DNA from: Sedimentibacter sp. MB31-C6
GTDB taxonomy: Bacteria; Bacillota; Clostridia; Tissierellales; Sedimentibacteraceae
Reading direction: 5' to 3'
Length of the DNA: 64,000 bases
Assembly (NCBI RefSeq): GCF_035934735.1
Contig: NZ_CP142396.1
Span: forward strand, 2,356,001-2,420,000
Shown here piece by piece: positions 44,301 to 52,476 of this stretch. The first letter of the stretch is position 1. Every line of letters starts with the position of its first letter. A program made the translations under genes and the position numbers. The notes beneath the pieces were generated by a model. It worked only from the letters and a program-made list of their open reading frames with translations. It did no database searches and had not been told where the DNA came from.

Positions 44301-44593
44301 AGATTTAATGCAGTTTGTCCACCTAAATTAGGCAATACCGCATCTGGTCTTTCTTTTTTGATTATTTCAGTTAAACTTTTTACATTCAATGGTTCTATGT
44401 AAGTTGAATCGGCTATACCTGCATCAGTCATTATAGTGGCAGGATTAGAGTTAACCAGAACAATTTCATAACCTAATTTTCTTAATGCTTTGCAGGCTTG
44501 GGTTCCAGAGTAATCAAATTCACATGCTTGACCTATGATGATGGGACCAGATCCGATTATTAGGATTTTATTAATGTCAGTTCGTTTAGGCAT
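41372..44593 (-). CDS. carB: carbamoyl-phosphate synthase large subunit
   Basis: A 1073-residue enzyme, the full length of the family. Two homologous ATP-grasp halves are visible: [22 protein letters not shown] opens the first (shown here as start and end only: [15 protein letters not shown]) and [20 protein letters not shown] the second; each has an [12 protein letters not shown] or [12 protein letters not shown] metal site. The C-terminal MGS-type allosteric domain is present (about 930-1073). It makes carbamoyl phosphate for arginine and pyrimidines with the CarA glutaminase. No carA lies beside it, so the small subunit must be elsewhere. AAGGAGATATT precedes the ATG. Confidence 0.96.
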   Translation of the reverse strand: [1073 protein letters not shown]

Positions 44594-44710
44594 ATTATAA
44601 TATCTCCTTGTAAATAAATATTTTAGTTTCGTAATAAATATTATTTGAAACTTATTAATAATGTTTGAATTCCAATGCTTTTAAAAATAGCTCCTAGTAA
44701 TATTTTTATT

Positions 44711-44739
44711 ATTATACATTTTGATTTACTAAAAGTCAA
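44711..44739 (-). promoter_or_regulatory. promoter of carB
   Basis: On the minus strand TTGACT (44739-44734), 17 bases, TATAAT (44716-44711). A leader of about 110 bases follows with no obvious attenuator hairpin. Confidence 0.68.
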
Positions 44740-44785
44740 TATGTAATTTTGATATTTATAAAAAAATCGCTTAATAATGTTTAAA

Positions 44786-44839
44786 TGTAGGGTATGCATT
44801 GCATGCATACCGCGGGACGCATGCAATGCGTCCCCTACA
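44786..44839. repeat. 54-bp dispersed palindromic repeat, copy E
   Basis: Begins TGTAGGGTATGCATTGCATG and ends GCAATGCGTCCCCTACA, pairing into a long hairpin around CCGCGG. It lies between the carB and radical-SAM promoters, which diverge. Confidence 0.9.
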
Positions 44840-44859
44840 ATACAAAAAGGGAATTAAAT

Positions 44860-44873
44860 CGAACAAATGTTTG
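44860..44873. promoter_or_regulatory. LexA (SOS) box candidate
   Basis: CGAACAAATGTTTG fits the Gram-positive LexA/DinR consensus CGAACRNRYGTTYC at all but the last base and the clostridial GAAC-N4-GTTY form fully. It overlaps the -35 hexamer of the following promoter, the classic place for repression. Confidence 0.7.
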
Positions 44874-44899
44874 ACAACTCTTTTTCTTTGTTATATAAT
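44871..44899 (+). promoter_or_regulatory. consensus promoter of the radical-SAM pair
   Basis: Perfect TTGACA (44871-44876), 17 bases, perfect TATAAT (44894-44899). Transcription begins near 44906; the ATG is at 44928. Confidence 0.85.
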
Positions 44900-44927
44900 T
44901 AGTTATCTTAAAAAATTTGGTGAGATT

Positions 44928-46175
44928 ATGGATGATAATATATTTGAAAAGCTTAGAATTTTATCTGATGCGGCAAAGTATGATGTTTCATGTGTTTCAA
45001 GTGGTGTTGAAAGAAAGAATAATTCTGTGGGTGGAGTAGGAAACTCTTCTGCTGCAGGAATATGCCATTCATGGTCGACGGATGGCAGGTGTATTTCCCT
45101 TCTTAAAATTTTACTTTCAAATGATTGTATTTATGACTGTAAATATTGTTTGAATAAAGTAACTAATCCTACTAAGAGGGCAACATTTACTCCAGAAGAG
45201 GTGGCAGAACTCACTATACAGTTTTATAGAAGAAATTATATAGAAGGGTTATTTTTAAGCTCAGCAGTAGTAAAAAGTCCTGACCATACTATGGAAAATA
45301 TTTATAGAGTCCTTGAGCTGTTAAGATATAAGTATAATTTTTGGGGATATGTTCATGTAAAGGTAATTCCAGGAGCAAATTCTCTTTTAATTCAAAAGAC
45401 AGGTATGTTAGCAGACAGGGTAAGTGTTAATATTGAGCTTCCTACTAAAGAAAGTCTGCAAATATTAGCACCTCAAAAAAAGGTAGCAAATATTTTACAG
45501 CCGATGTCATTAATACATAATGAAATTTCAAGGACTATTGAGGATAAAAATTATTTTAAAAATGTTCAGAGATTTGTTCCGGGAGGACAGTCAACGCAAA
45601 TGATAATCGGAGCCACTTCGGATAGCGATAAAACTATACTTAATGTATCTCAAAATTTATATGACAAATTTAGAATGAAAAGAGTGTTTTTTTCTGCATA
45701 TATTCCTGTTATGTCATCACCGAATTTGCCTGCAGTAAGCACCATGCCTCCTCTTTTAAGGGAACATAGGCTGTATCAGGCAGACTGGCTTATGCGCTTT
45801 TATTATTTTAACTCTGAAGAGTTGTTTACCGAAATAGAGCCAAATCTTGATTTGGAATTCGACCCTAAAATGATGTATGCATTGAGGCATTTAGATAGAT
45901 TTCCCATAGAAATCAACAAAGCTTCTTATGAGGAATTATTAAGAGTTCCTGGGCTTGGAGTAACTAGCGCACAGAGAATAATTAGAGAAAGAAAGAATGC
46001 TGAATTATCATATGATTCTCTTAAAAAAATAAGAACAGTTTTAAAAAGAGCAAAATATTTCATAACTGTAAAGGGAAAATACTACGGTAATGTTAAACTT
46101 GAACCTGATGCTATAAAAGATGAAATAAGAATGAAGGAAGTACAAAAGCAAATAAGTATTTTTGAATTGTTATAA
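44928..46175 (+). CDS. radical-SAM protein of the putative DNA modification/repair family
   Basis: A 415-residue protein. The radical-SAM cysteines are in C-IYD-C-KY-C (about 64-71). The C-terminal part carries a helix-hairpin-helix DNA-binding motif (INKASYEELLRVPGLGVTSAQRII, split as INKASYEELL and VPGLGVTSAQ; about 329-352). This matches the family annotated as putative DNA modification/repair radical-SAM (TIGR03916). The open frame extends upstream to 44799, but ATG 44928 lies downstream of a consensus promoter and after TGGTGAG. The partner gene follows nine bases later. A LexA-like box suggests induction by DNA damage. The reaction is unknown. Confidence 0.87.
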   Translation: MDDNIFEKLRILSDAAKYDVSCVSSGVERKNNSVGGVGNSSAAGICHSWSTDGRCISLLKILLSNDCIYDCKYCLNKVTNPTKRATFTPEEVAELTIQFYRRNYIEGLFLSSAVVKSPDHTMENIYRVLELLRYKYNFWGYVHVKVIPGANSLLIQKTGMLADRVSVNIELPTKESLQILAPQKKVANILQPMSLIHNEISRTIEDKNYFKNVQRFVPGGQSTQMIIGATSDSDKTILNVSQNLYDKFRMKRVFFSAYIPVMSSPNLPAVSTMPPLLREHRLYQADWLMRFYYFNSEELFTEIEPNLDLEFDPKMMYALRHLDRFPIEINKASYEELLRVPGLGVTSAQRIIRERKNAELSYDSLKKIRTVLKRAKYFITVKGKYYGNVKLEPDAIKDEIRMKEVQKQISIFELL

Positions 46176-46184
46176 GAGGTAAAT

Positions 46185-46913
46185 ATGGATTATTTATATG
46201 ATGGTACTTTTGAAGGTTTAATGACAAGCGTTTTTTATCATTACAAAAAAGAAAAAGCAAATGGAATATATGAATTGGATAGTTATCAGCAGTCAATTGT
46301 ATTTCAGTCAGAAATAGTGAAAACAGATGTAACGAAGGCAAAAATTGTTTCTGATGCAATTAATAAATTGATTTCTAGGGAAGCTTATATTCATATTTAT
46401 TATTGTTATCTTTCAAATACTGTTGACAAAAATAATATAATTTTAGATTTTTTAATATTTGCATTTAAATATGGTAAAAGAACTATGAACTTCTATACTC
46501 ATGAAAAAGTCCTTCCAATTAATGAAATATACACAAAGGTTGCTAAGGAAGTACATAGAGTGCTTGGAATACTCAGATTTTCAGATATAGGAGGAGTTTT
46601 GTATGCTAAATATTCTCCTGATAATGACATAAGTATTTTAATAGCAGATCATTTTGCAGACAGATATAAGTATGAAAGGTTTATTATATTTGATGAAAAA
46701 AGAAATAAAGTAGTAGTTTATGCGGATGATAAGTGGGAAATTAAAGAAAATGTCAAAATTGACAATATTGAATTTTCATTAGATGAAAAAATGATACATA
46801 AATTGTGGAAACAATATTTTACTGATTTGGCAATCAAAGAAAGAGAAAATATTAACCTCCAGTTTCAATTTGTGCCAGCAAGATATAGAAAAAATATGGC
46901 TGAATTCAATTAA
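46185..46913 (+). CDS. partner DNA-metabolism protein (DUF4130/TIGR03915 type)
   Basis: A 242-residue protein starting YLYDGTFEGLMTSVFYHY, the typical opening of the family named probable DNA metabolism protein, which travels with the radical-SAM gene upstream and in other bacteria is fused to a uracil-DNA-glycosylase-like domain. Its C-terminus (KLWKQYFTDLAIKERENINLQ...) is also characteristic. GAGGTAAAT precedes the ATG. The pair shares one promoter, so it probably responds to the same SOS-type control. Biochemical role unknown. Confidence 0.85.
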   Translation: MDYLYDGTFEGLMTSVFYHYKKEKANGIYELDSYQQSIVFQSEIVKTDVTKAKIVSDAINKLISREAYIHIYYCYLSNTVDKNNIILDFLIFAFKYGKRTMNFYTHEKVLPINEIYTKVAKEVHRVLGILRFSDIGGVLYAKYSPDNDISILIADHFADRYKYERFIIFDEKRNKVVVYADDKWEIKENVKIDNIEFSLDEKMIHKLWKQYFTDLAIKERENINLQFQFVPARYRKNMAEFN

Positions 46914-46952
46914 TCGAGGGGATATTTCATCTGATGTTTTTTGTTGTTTTCA

Positions 46953-46980
46953 TTGACAGATGATAATAAATAAGTATATT
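46953..46980 (+). promoter_or_regulatory. promoter candidate of the MFS gene
   Basis: TTGACA (46953-46958), 16 bases, TATATT (46975-46980). A second TATAAT near 47013 is also possible. Confidence 0.45.
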
Positions 46981-47032
46981 ATTAATTGTCTTAAATATGG
47001 AATAAAATTGTATTATAATAATCGAGGTATAT

Positions 47033-48256
47033 ATGGAAAATAACTGGAAAAACAACACTATTCTTTTTATATTAAGTCAGACATTATCATTGTTTGGTTC
47101 TGCGTTGGTTCAATATGCGATAATGTGGCACATTACATTAGAGACTCAGTCAGGAGTTATGATGACTGTATATATTATATGCGGATTTTTGCCAACTTTT
47201 TTTCTTTCACCATTTGCAGGTGTGTGGGCTGACCGTTACGACAGGAAGAAAATTATCATTTTGGCAGACTCGTTGATTGCAATCACAACATTAATTTTGG
47301 CAATAACTTTCTATAGTGGTTATAATTCAATGTGGATGCTCTTTGCTGCTGCTACAATCCGTTCTCTAGGTGGAGGTATTCAATCTCCTGCAGTTAATGC
47401 AATTATTCCGCAGATAGTTCCCATGGAAAAGCTTACTAAAGTAAATGCAACAAATAGTAGTATACAGTCAATGGTATCATTATTGTCACCGATGCTAAGC
47501 GGTGCACTGTTATCAGTGACTACTATTGAAGTAATATTCATGATAGATGTTGTTACTGCATTTATAGCTGTAGTGATATTGCTTTTATTTTTAAGGGTTC
47601 CATTACATGCTAAAGCTTTAGAAAAACAAGATATTAGCTATTTCGCCGATATGAAGGAAGGCTTAATTTATATTAATAAACATAGCTTTTTAAAAACAAT
47701 GTTTTTTTTCCTGGCAATTTTTTATATTTTGGCTGCACCATCTGCGTTTTTAACACCTTTACAGGTAACTCGAAGTTTTGGTGATGATGTATGGCGGTTG
47801 ACTGCAATTGAAATCACATTTTCAATAGGAATGATGTTTGGAGGACTTATTATGGCTACCTGGGGTGGATTTAGAAACAAGATTCATTCAATGAGCATTT
47901 CGGTTTTTGTCATGGGAATAAGTGCTATAGCATTAGGGTTAGTTCCTAACTTTTGGTTATTCATAATTTTTATGGGTACATTTGGAATAGCAATGCCTAT
48001 ATTTAATACACCGGCAATGGTACTATTTCAGGAAAAGGTTGAAGGTGATTTTTTAGGAAGGGTATTCAGTGTTTTAGGAATGATAACAAGTGTTATGATG
48101 CCTTTGGGAATGCTTGTGTTCGGTCCGATGGCTGATTACATTAGAATCGAATGGCTGATGATTGGAACTGGTACCTTAATAGTAATATTGACTTTTTTTA
48201 TGAGAGTTAACAAGATTCTTATTGAAGCAGGTAAACCTGTAGAAAAAAATGAATGA
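47033..48256 (+). CDS. MFS exporter, macrolide-efflux (MefA) type
   Basis: A 407-residue transporter with about twelve helices. The motif A loop between helices 2 and 3 is GVWADRYDRKKIII (about 63-76), and the middle cytosolic loop is near 195-215. By length and sequence feel it belongs to the DHA3/MefA-like group that pumps drugs or siderophores out with proton entry; substrate is not readable. TCGAGGTATAT precedes the start. Confidence 0.85.
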   Translation: MENNWKNNTILFILSQTLSLFGSALVQYAIMWHITLETQSGVMMTVYIICGFLPTFFLSPFAGVWADRYDRKKIIILADSLIAITTLILAITFYSGYNSMWMLFAAATIRSLGGGIQSPAVNAIIPQIVPMEKLTKVNATNSSIQSMVSLLSPMLSGALLSVTTIEVIFMIDVVTAFIAVVILLLFLRVPLHAKALEKQDISYFADMKEGLIYINKHSFLKTMFFFLAIFYILAAPSAFLTPLQVTRSFGDDVWRLTAIEITFSIGMMFGGLIMATWGGFRNKIHSMSISVFVMGISAIALGLVPNFWLFIIFMGTFGIAMPIFNTPAMVLFQEKVEGDFLGRVFSVLGMITSVMMPLGMLVFGPMADYIRIEWLMIGTGTLIVILTFFMRVNKILIEAGKPVEKNE

Positions 48257-48345
48257 GGTACGAAGAGGACGGATTATTTTAAAATAAACCATAATAGTTT
48301 TAAAATATCCATCCCTAAAGTTTTTCAACTCCAAGGCTCTTATAG

Positions 48346-48813
48346 TTAAAAGTACCAAAGTGGAGAAGTATAATACTCGGTCTTTGATGGAGTTCTTATA
48401 TATTCACGTATAGGAGTTGGAGATGTAATTAGGTTCATTTCGACATTGTATATAGTCTTAATTTCTTCATAAATAGGTATGTTTACTATGGTAATACTAT
48501 AGTATCCAAAAACATCTATAAGTGCAAAGTATCGATTATTAGGCCATTCAATTAATGGTAATTCTAATATAGGAATTGTACCATTTTCATCTGTAGAATA
48601 TCTTTCAATTAATTGCGAGATACCCTTTTCAGCATAATTACCCGATATAGTTAATATAAACACTTCAATATCTACATCCTTTATAGGCATACCAGTTTGA
48701 GCATCTATAACCGTTATTTCTAAATATCCTGCTCTTTCGTTAGAATAATCATTTTTATCAAATTTATTTATATTCATACACTTAAATTTATAAGGATTTG
48801 AATAATATTTCAT
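48346..48813 (-). CDS. unknown protein with a carboxypeptidase-regulatory-like (prealbumin) fold
   Basis: 155 residues, no signal peptide. The middle (about 28-135) has the look of a carboxypeptidase-D/transthyretin-like beta-sandwich: GYLEITVIDAQTGMPIKDVDI, then TDENGTIPILELP, then FGYYSITIVNIPIYEEIKTIY (patterns shown in pieces). The tail is rich in T, S, P and Y. Such domains occur in clostridial cell-envelope and spore-related proteins. A weak GGGGGTATTTT-type spacer rather than a clear Shine-Dalgarno precedes the ATG. Function unknown. Confidence 0.6.
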   Translation of the reverse strand: MKYYSNPYKFKCMNINKFDKNDYSNERAGYLEITVIDAQTGMPIKDVDIEVFILTISGNYAEKGISQLIERYSTDENGTIPILELPLIEWPNNRYFALIDVFGYYSITIVNIPIYEEIKTIYNVEMNLITSPTPIREYIRTPSKTEYYTSPLWYF

Positions 48814-48856
48814 TAACTAAAATACCCCCTTCATTATTAAAATAAAATGCAATATG

Positions 48857-49069
48857 TTATATTATATGTAATAATGTCTTTAAGTTGCCTGCGAATTGAC
48901 TTAGTAGGGTAAAAGGATTCAACCTGTAACTTCTCCATCTCCATAATTGTTCTTCGGTAAATGCTGGAGTACAACCTGCAGTAGGTGTTTTAGTAGCTTC
49001 AGTTAATTCAGCAAGAACGTTATCACCTTCATGAAATTGTTTTTCAATGCAATCTTGTGCTGAAAATTC
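48857..49069 (-). pseudogene. probable gene remnant
   Basis: An open frame of 70 codons on the minus strand ends in TAA at 48857 and reads like real protein (EQLWRWRSYRLNPFTLL near the end, GCTPAFTEE before it) but has no start codon or ribosome binding site, and its upstream side is taken by the reductase terminator. Family not recognised. Confidence 0.4.
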
Positions 49070-49072
49070 AAG

Positions 49073-49103
49073 AAAAAGGCTATTGACTGTATAGCCAATA
49101 GCC
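49073..49103 (-). terminator. terminator of the second flavinylated reductase
   Basis: On the minus strand GGCTATTG, ten bases, CAATAGCC, then TTTTTC; it stands about 60 bases after the stop codon. Confidence 0.85.
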
Positions 49104-49159
49104 TAATCTCTCAACTTTTTATTTTTAAGTTGGATTATAATATTAATATTTGCAATTAT

Positions 49160-50998
49160 TTACTGTAGTGAAAATTCCACGGCATTTTGTGCTGCTATTT
49201 TGCCCCATACAACACATATTGTGTTAGCCAATCCACCTACTGATGCTGCACCTCCAATGTTTGCTCCTCCTACTAGCTCGCCGCATTGGTAAAGTCCAGA
49301 AATAGGTTGATTATCCTCGTTAAGTATTTGAGCTTTGTCATTCATTTTTGGGCCACCTTTAGTTAACAATACATAAGGAACGGTTTTAACTGCATAGTAT
49401 GGTCCAGTTTCAAGTTTTTCAAGATAATTTTCTCTTCCAAAATCTTTATCTTCACCAGCTTCTGCGAATCCATTATATTTTTCGATTGTTTCTGCAAGGA
49501 TTGATGGATTAATACCAGCTTTTTCACCTAACTCTTCAATTGTATCTGCTTTAAATACTACTTCACCTTTTTCTAGTTCTTCTTCAAATCTTGTCCATCC
49601 TTCATCTGATTGAGAATTCACTGTAAGGATTGGTTCATTTGCTTGTTTCATAGTTTCATCAAATACTATATAAACTATGTTATCAGGTGCAGTAGCCCAT
49701 GTATTTTGTATAGGACCAGGCGTGCTATCTATTTCATCAATCATCCTAGCTCCATCTTTATTAACCCAAATAGCTCCTGGATATTTAGAGGTATTAGCAG
49801 TTATGCTTAATTTGAATCCTGTATCTGATACTGGCACACCGCCTGCATATGCAGGAAGGTATTCCATATTTGAGAATACAGCTCCAGCTTTTTCGGCAAA
49901 ATCATATCCTGATCCTGTAGCATGTGCAGGTGCCATTGAAAGTACATTTTTAAAGTTATAGCGGTTTATCCATTCTTCATTATGTGCATAACCACCTGTT
50001 GCTAGTATAGTTGATTTAGCATTATAAGTAACATCTTCGCCATCTTTTGATTTTGCTATAACACCAGTTACTGCTCCATCTTCAATAACTATGTCTTTAA
50101 CTTCTGTTTCCATTAGAAGTATTATATTTCCATCTTCTATATGTTTTTCAAGTAGGGGTTTCACTGTTTCTAAATATACAGTTCCTTTTTCTACTCTATG
50201 TTCACGTGGAATTCCAAAAGCTTCATAAGTTGCTGGCTGCTTAGGTAATCTATCACCAAAATCAGCTCCTAGTGAATCCATCCAATCTACAGCAGCAGCA
50301 GAACTTTCAACATGTTTTTTAGTTAATTCTGGAATGAAAATATCTCCACCTAAACGTTCGATATCCTCATAGAAAAGTTCAGGAGTATCTTCTACATCTG
50401 CATCTTTTTGCATCTTTGTTCCAGCTCCAGAAAGGGTTCCTCCTGCATAATTTATTGATCCGCCAATTATACTGTTTTGCTCGAAAATTATAACTTTTGC
50501 TCCGAGGTCAGCAGCTTCTATAGCAGCATTTACGCCTGCAAAACCAGCACCTACAACCAATACATCAGGGTCTGTAAATGCCATTTCTTCATTTTCTTCA
50601 ATAGCGACTTTTTCTCCTGATGCTTCAGCGAGTGCAGTTTTTACTGCTTCTAAAATAGCATTGGATGTCATTGTTGCACCAGATATTACGTCAACTTCTA
50701 TTGACTGTGCTTCAATTATTTTCTCTGGAAGGTCATTAATAGCAGGGTCTGAAATTCCAGCAGTTTCCTCATGTTCAGTTACAGTAACTTCTTTAATATT
50801 GTTTTCATCTACTGTGATAGAAACAACTACATCACCATTTATCCCCTTACCAATACCTGTATAAGTACCAGGTGTATACTTGCCTGCTTCAACTTCTTGT
50901 TTAACATCTTGCTCTCCTTGACACCCTACAAACATAAATGTCATAGAAAGTACTAATAGTAATGCTAATGAGCGTTTAAATAAGTTTGTTTTTTTCAT
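49160..50998 (-). CDS. second extracellular flavinylated fumarate-reductase-like lipoprotein
   Basis: A 612-residue paralogue of the gene at 25533. Signal peptide with lipobox FVGC (C26), FMN domain with DVISGATMT (103-111; FMN expected on T109), and a FAD reductase domain from DVLVVGAGFAGVN (about 145). It ends with the family-typical AASVGGLANTICVVWGKIAA, in pieces. It should take electrons outside the membrane and reduce an unsaturated acid. GGAGGACGTG precedes the ATG. It stands alone, with a SARP-type regulator upstream on the same strand. Confidence 0.88.
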   Translation of the reverse strand: MKKTNLFKRSLALLLVLSMTFMFVGCQGEQDVKQEVEAGKYTPGTYTGIGKGINGDVVVSITVDENNIKEVTVTEHEETAGISDPAINDLPEKIIEAQSIEVDVISGATMTSNAILEAVKTALAEASGEKVAIEENEEMAFTDPDVLVVGAGFAGVNAAIEAADLGAKVIIFEQNSIIGGSINYAGGTLSGAGTKMQKDADVEDTPELFYEDIERLGGDIFIPELTKKHVESSAAAVDWMDSLGADFGDRLPKQPATYEAFGIPREHRVEKGTVYLETVKPLLEKHIEDGNIILLMETEVKDIVIEDGAVTGVIAKSKDGEDVTYNAKSTILATGGYAHNEEWINRYNFKNVLSMAPAHATGSGYDFAEKAGAVFSNMEYLPAYAGGVPVSDTGFKLSITANTSKYPGAIWVNKDGARMIDEIDSTPGPIQNTWATAPDNIVYIVFDETMKQANEPILTVNSQSDEGWTRFEEELEKGEVVFKADTIEELGEKAGINPSILAETIEKYNGFAEAGEDKDFGRENYLEKLETGPYYAVKTVPYVLLTKGGPKMNDKAQILNEDNQPISGLYQCGELVGGANIGGAASVGGLANTICVVWGKIAAQNAVEFSLQ

Positions 50999-51150
50999 AA
51001 ATCGTCACGTCCTCCTCTTGGTTTAAATGTTAATAATAGTAAAATACATTTACTATTTCCAATATTGTATTATAATAACCAATAAGTCGTCAATGTTAAT
51101 TTTTTACCAATATACTCCTTTTAATATTAGAGTTGAACATACATGATATC

Positions 51151-52476
51151 TTATATGGTATTAATTTGGTTAAATCCAATTTCTCTGGAGAAAGATTCTA
51201 TAAAGAAATTCATTTTTTCGTTTATCCATTTTTCTTCGACGATTATTTTAATATTTATTTTATTAAATTTCATATTTCTATATAAAAAAGATATGAAGTC
51301 TGTTGATTTGGAATCCAGAAAGTGAAAATTCCAAATTCTAATTATTATATCTGTTTTCATGTATACATCAAGAATTTGTGTAACATTGTTAAATAAATAA
51401 TAGTCTATAGTACTTGAACTCTTTACTGATGAAACTAAATCATCATATTCCAATTTTCTTGAAGTATCGTAATTCTCAAAATATTCTTGTACTTCATCTA
51501 ATATTTCAAATATACCTTCGTAATTTATTCTTTTGCCAGGGCTTTGGCAAATATCAATATGATATTCTTTATCTGTTTTTGTTTGTTTTGCAATTTCCTG
51601 GTGAAATTTCTTTAGACAAATTGAATCAGCTGATATGAAAAAGGTGATTTTCTTTTTTTTAGATTCTTTTGAAGTTTTTTTAGTGTTTTTCTCTGGTATA
51701 TATGTGTTTTCAACTTCTTCTTTGAATTCATCTTTCAAAATATGATGATAAAATTCTTGTATTTTATCGCTAGGGCTAATGTTTAATTCTTTTCTCAGTA
51801 AAAGCTTCAGTTTTCTGTATGTATTAACAGCAGCAACCTTATTACCTGACTGGTATTGGAACTTAATAATAGCATAATAGACAGATTCATTAAGTGGGTC
51901 AATTTTGATGAGCTTGTTTAATTGGTTTATTGATTCTCGAATTTGATTATTGTCTGAATATACTTTAGCTAAATCCATTTGCACTTCAAAATATAATCTT
52001 TGAAGTTTTTCTTTCATATTAAATACCCAATCGTTAAACTCAAGATTATCATAAATATAGAAGTCTTTTAAAAAATCTCCTTCATAAGTGTTTGATATTT
52101 CCATTAATATATCTAGAGAGGTATTTTTTTCAATTCTATAAGTTTCGGTTAATCTTTGCCATTCTCTTAGGTCAATATGTACATTTTTTTCTTCGATTTC
52201 AATAACATTTTTTCCACGAGAATGAATGATGATATCATTCTCATGTTCATGAAAAATTTTTCTTAAATGCCAAATTGTGTAGCGAAGATTACTGTATGCA
52301 GATTCTCTTTTATAATTATCCCAAAACATATTAGCAAGCATATCTCTATTAAATATATATTGATTGTTTGCCAATATATAGCAAATTAATCCTTTATCTT
52401 TTAATGAAAATTTATGTGTTATATCAACATCATTGCTTATTATTTTATATGTTCCAAGAAATTTAAATTCAATCAT
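51151..52476 (-). CDS. SARP/BTAD-type transcriptional regulator
   Basis: A 441-residue protein. The N-terminal 95 residues form an OmpR-like winged helix (FKFLGTYKII..., ANMFWDN, AYSNLRYTIWHLRKI), followed by a bacterial transcriptional activation domain (about 98-245: LREWQRL, YEGDFLKDFYIYDN, LIKIDPLNESVYYAIIKFQY in pieces) built from TPR-like helices. The last 180 residues begin with a lysine-rich linker and are unassigned. This layout is typical of actinobacterial antibiotic activators and less usual in low-GC Firmicutes. It overlaps the upstream amidohydrolase by eight bases. Direct repeats in the divergent intergenic region may be its site. Confidence 0.85.
   Translation of the reverse strand: MIEFKFLGTYKIISNDVDITHKFSLKDKGLICYILANNQYIFNRDMLANMFWDNYKRESAYSNLRYTIWHLRKIFHEHENDIIIHSRGKNVIEIEEKNVHIDLREWQRLTETYRIEKNTSLDILMEISNTYEGDFLKDFYIYDNLEFNDWVFNMKEKLQRLYFEVQMDLAKVYSDNNQIRESINQLNKLIKIDPLNESVYYAIIKFQYQSGNKVAAVNTYRKLKLLLRKELNISPSDKIQEFYHHILKDEFKEEVENTYIPEKNTKKTSKESKKKKITFFISADSICLKKFHQEIAKQTKTDKEYHIDICQSPGKRINYEGIFEILDEVQEYFENYDTSRKLEYDDLVSSVKSSSTIDYYLFNNVTQILDVYMKTDIIIRIWNFHFLDSKSTDFISFLYRNMKFNKINIKIIVEEKWINEKMNFFIESFSREIGFNQINTI

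Noticed and set aside
41372-44593. Nearby carA small subunit
   Set aside because: No glutaminase-type frame occurs on either side of carB in this window.
44641-44826. Small antisense open frame in the carB leader
   Set aside because: It runs into the palindromic repeat and lacks a ribosome site.
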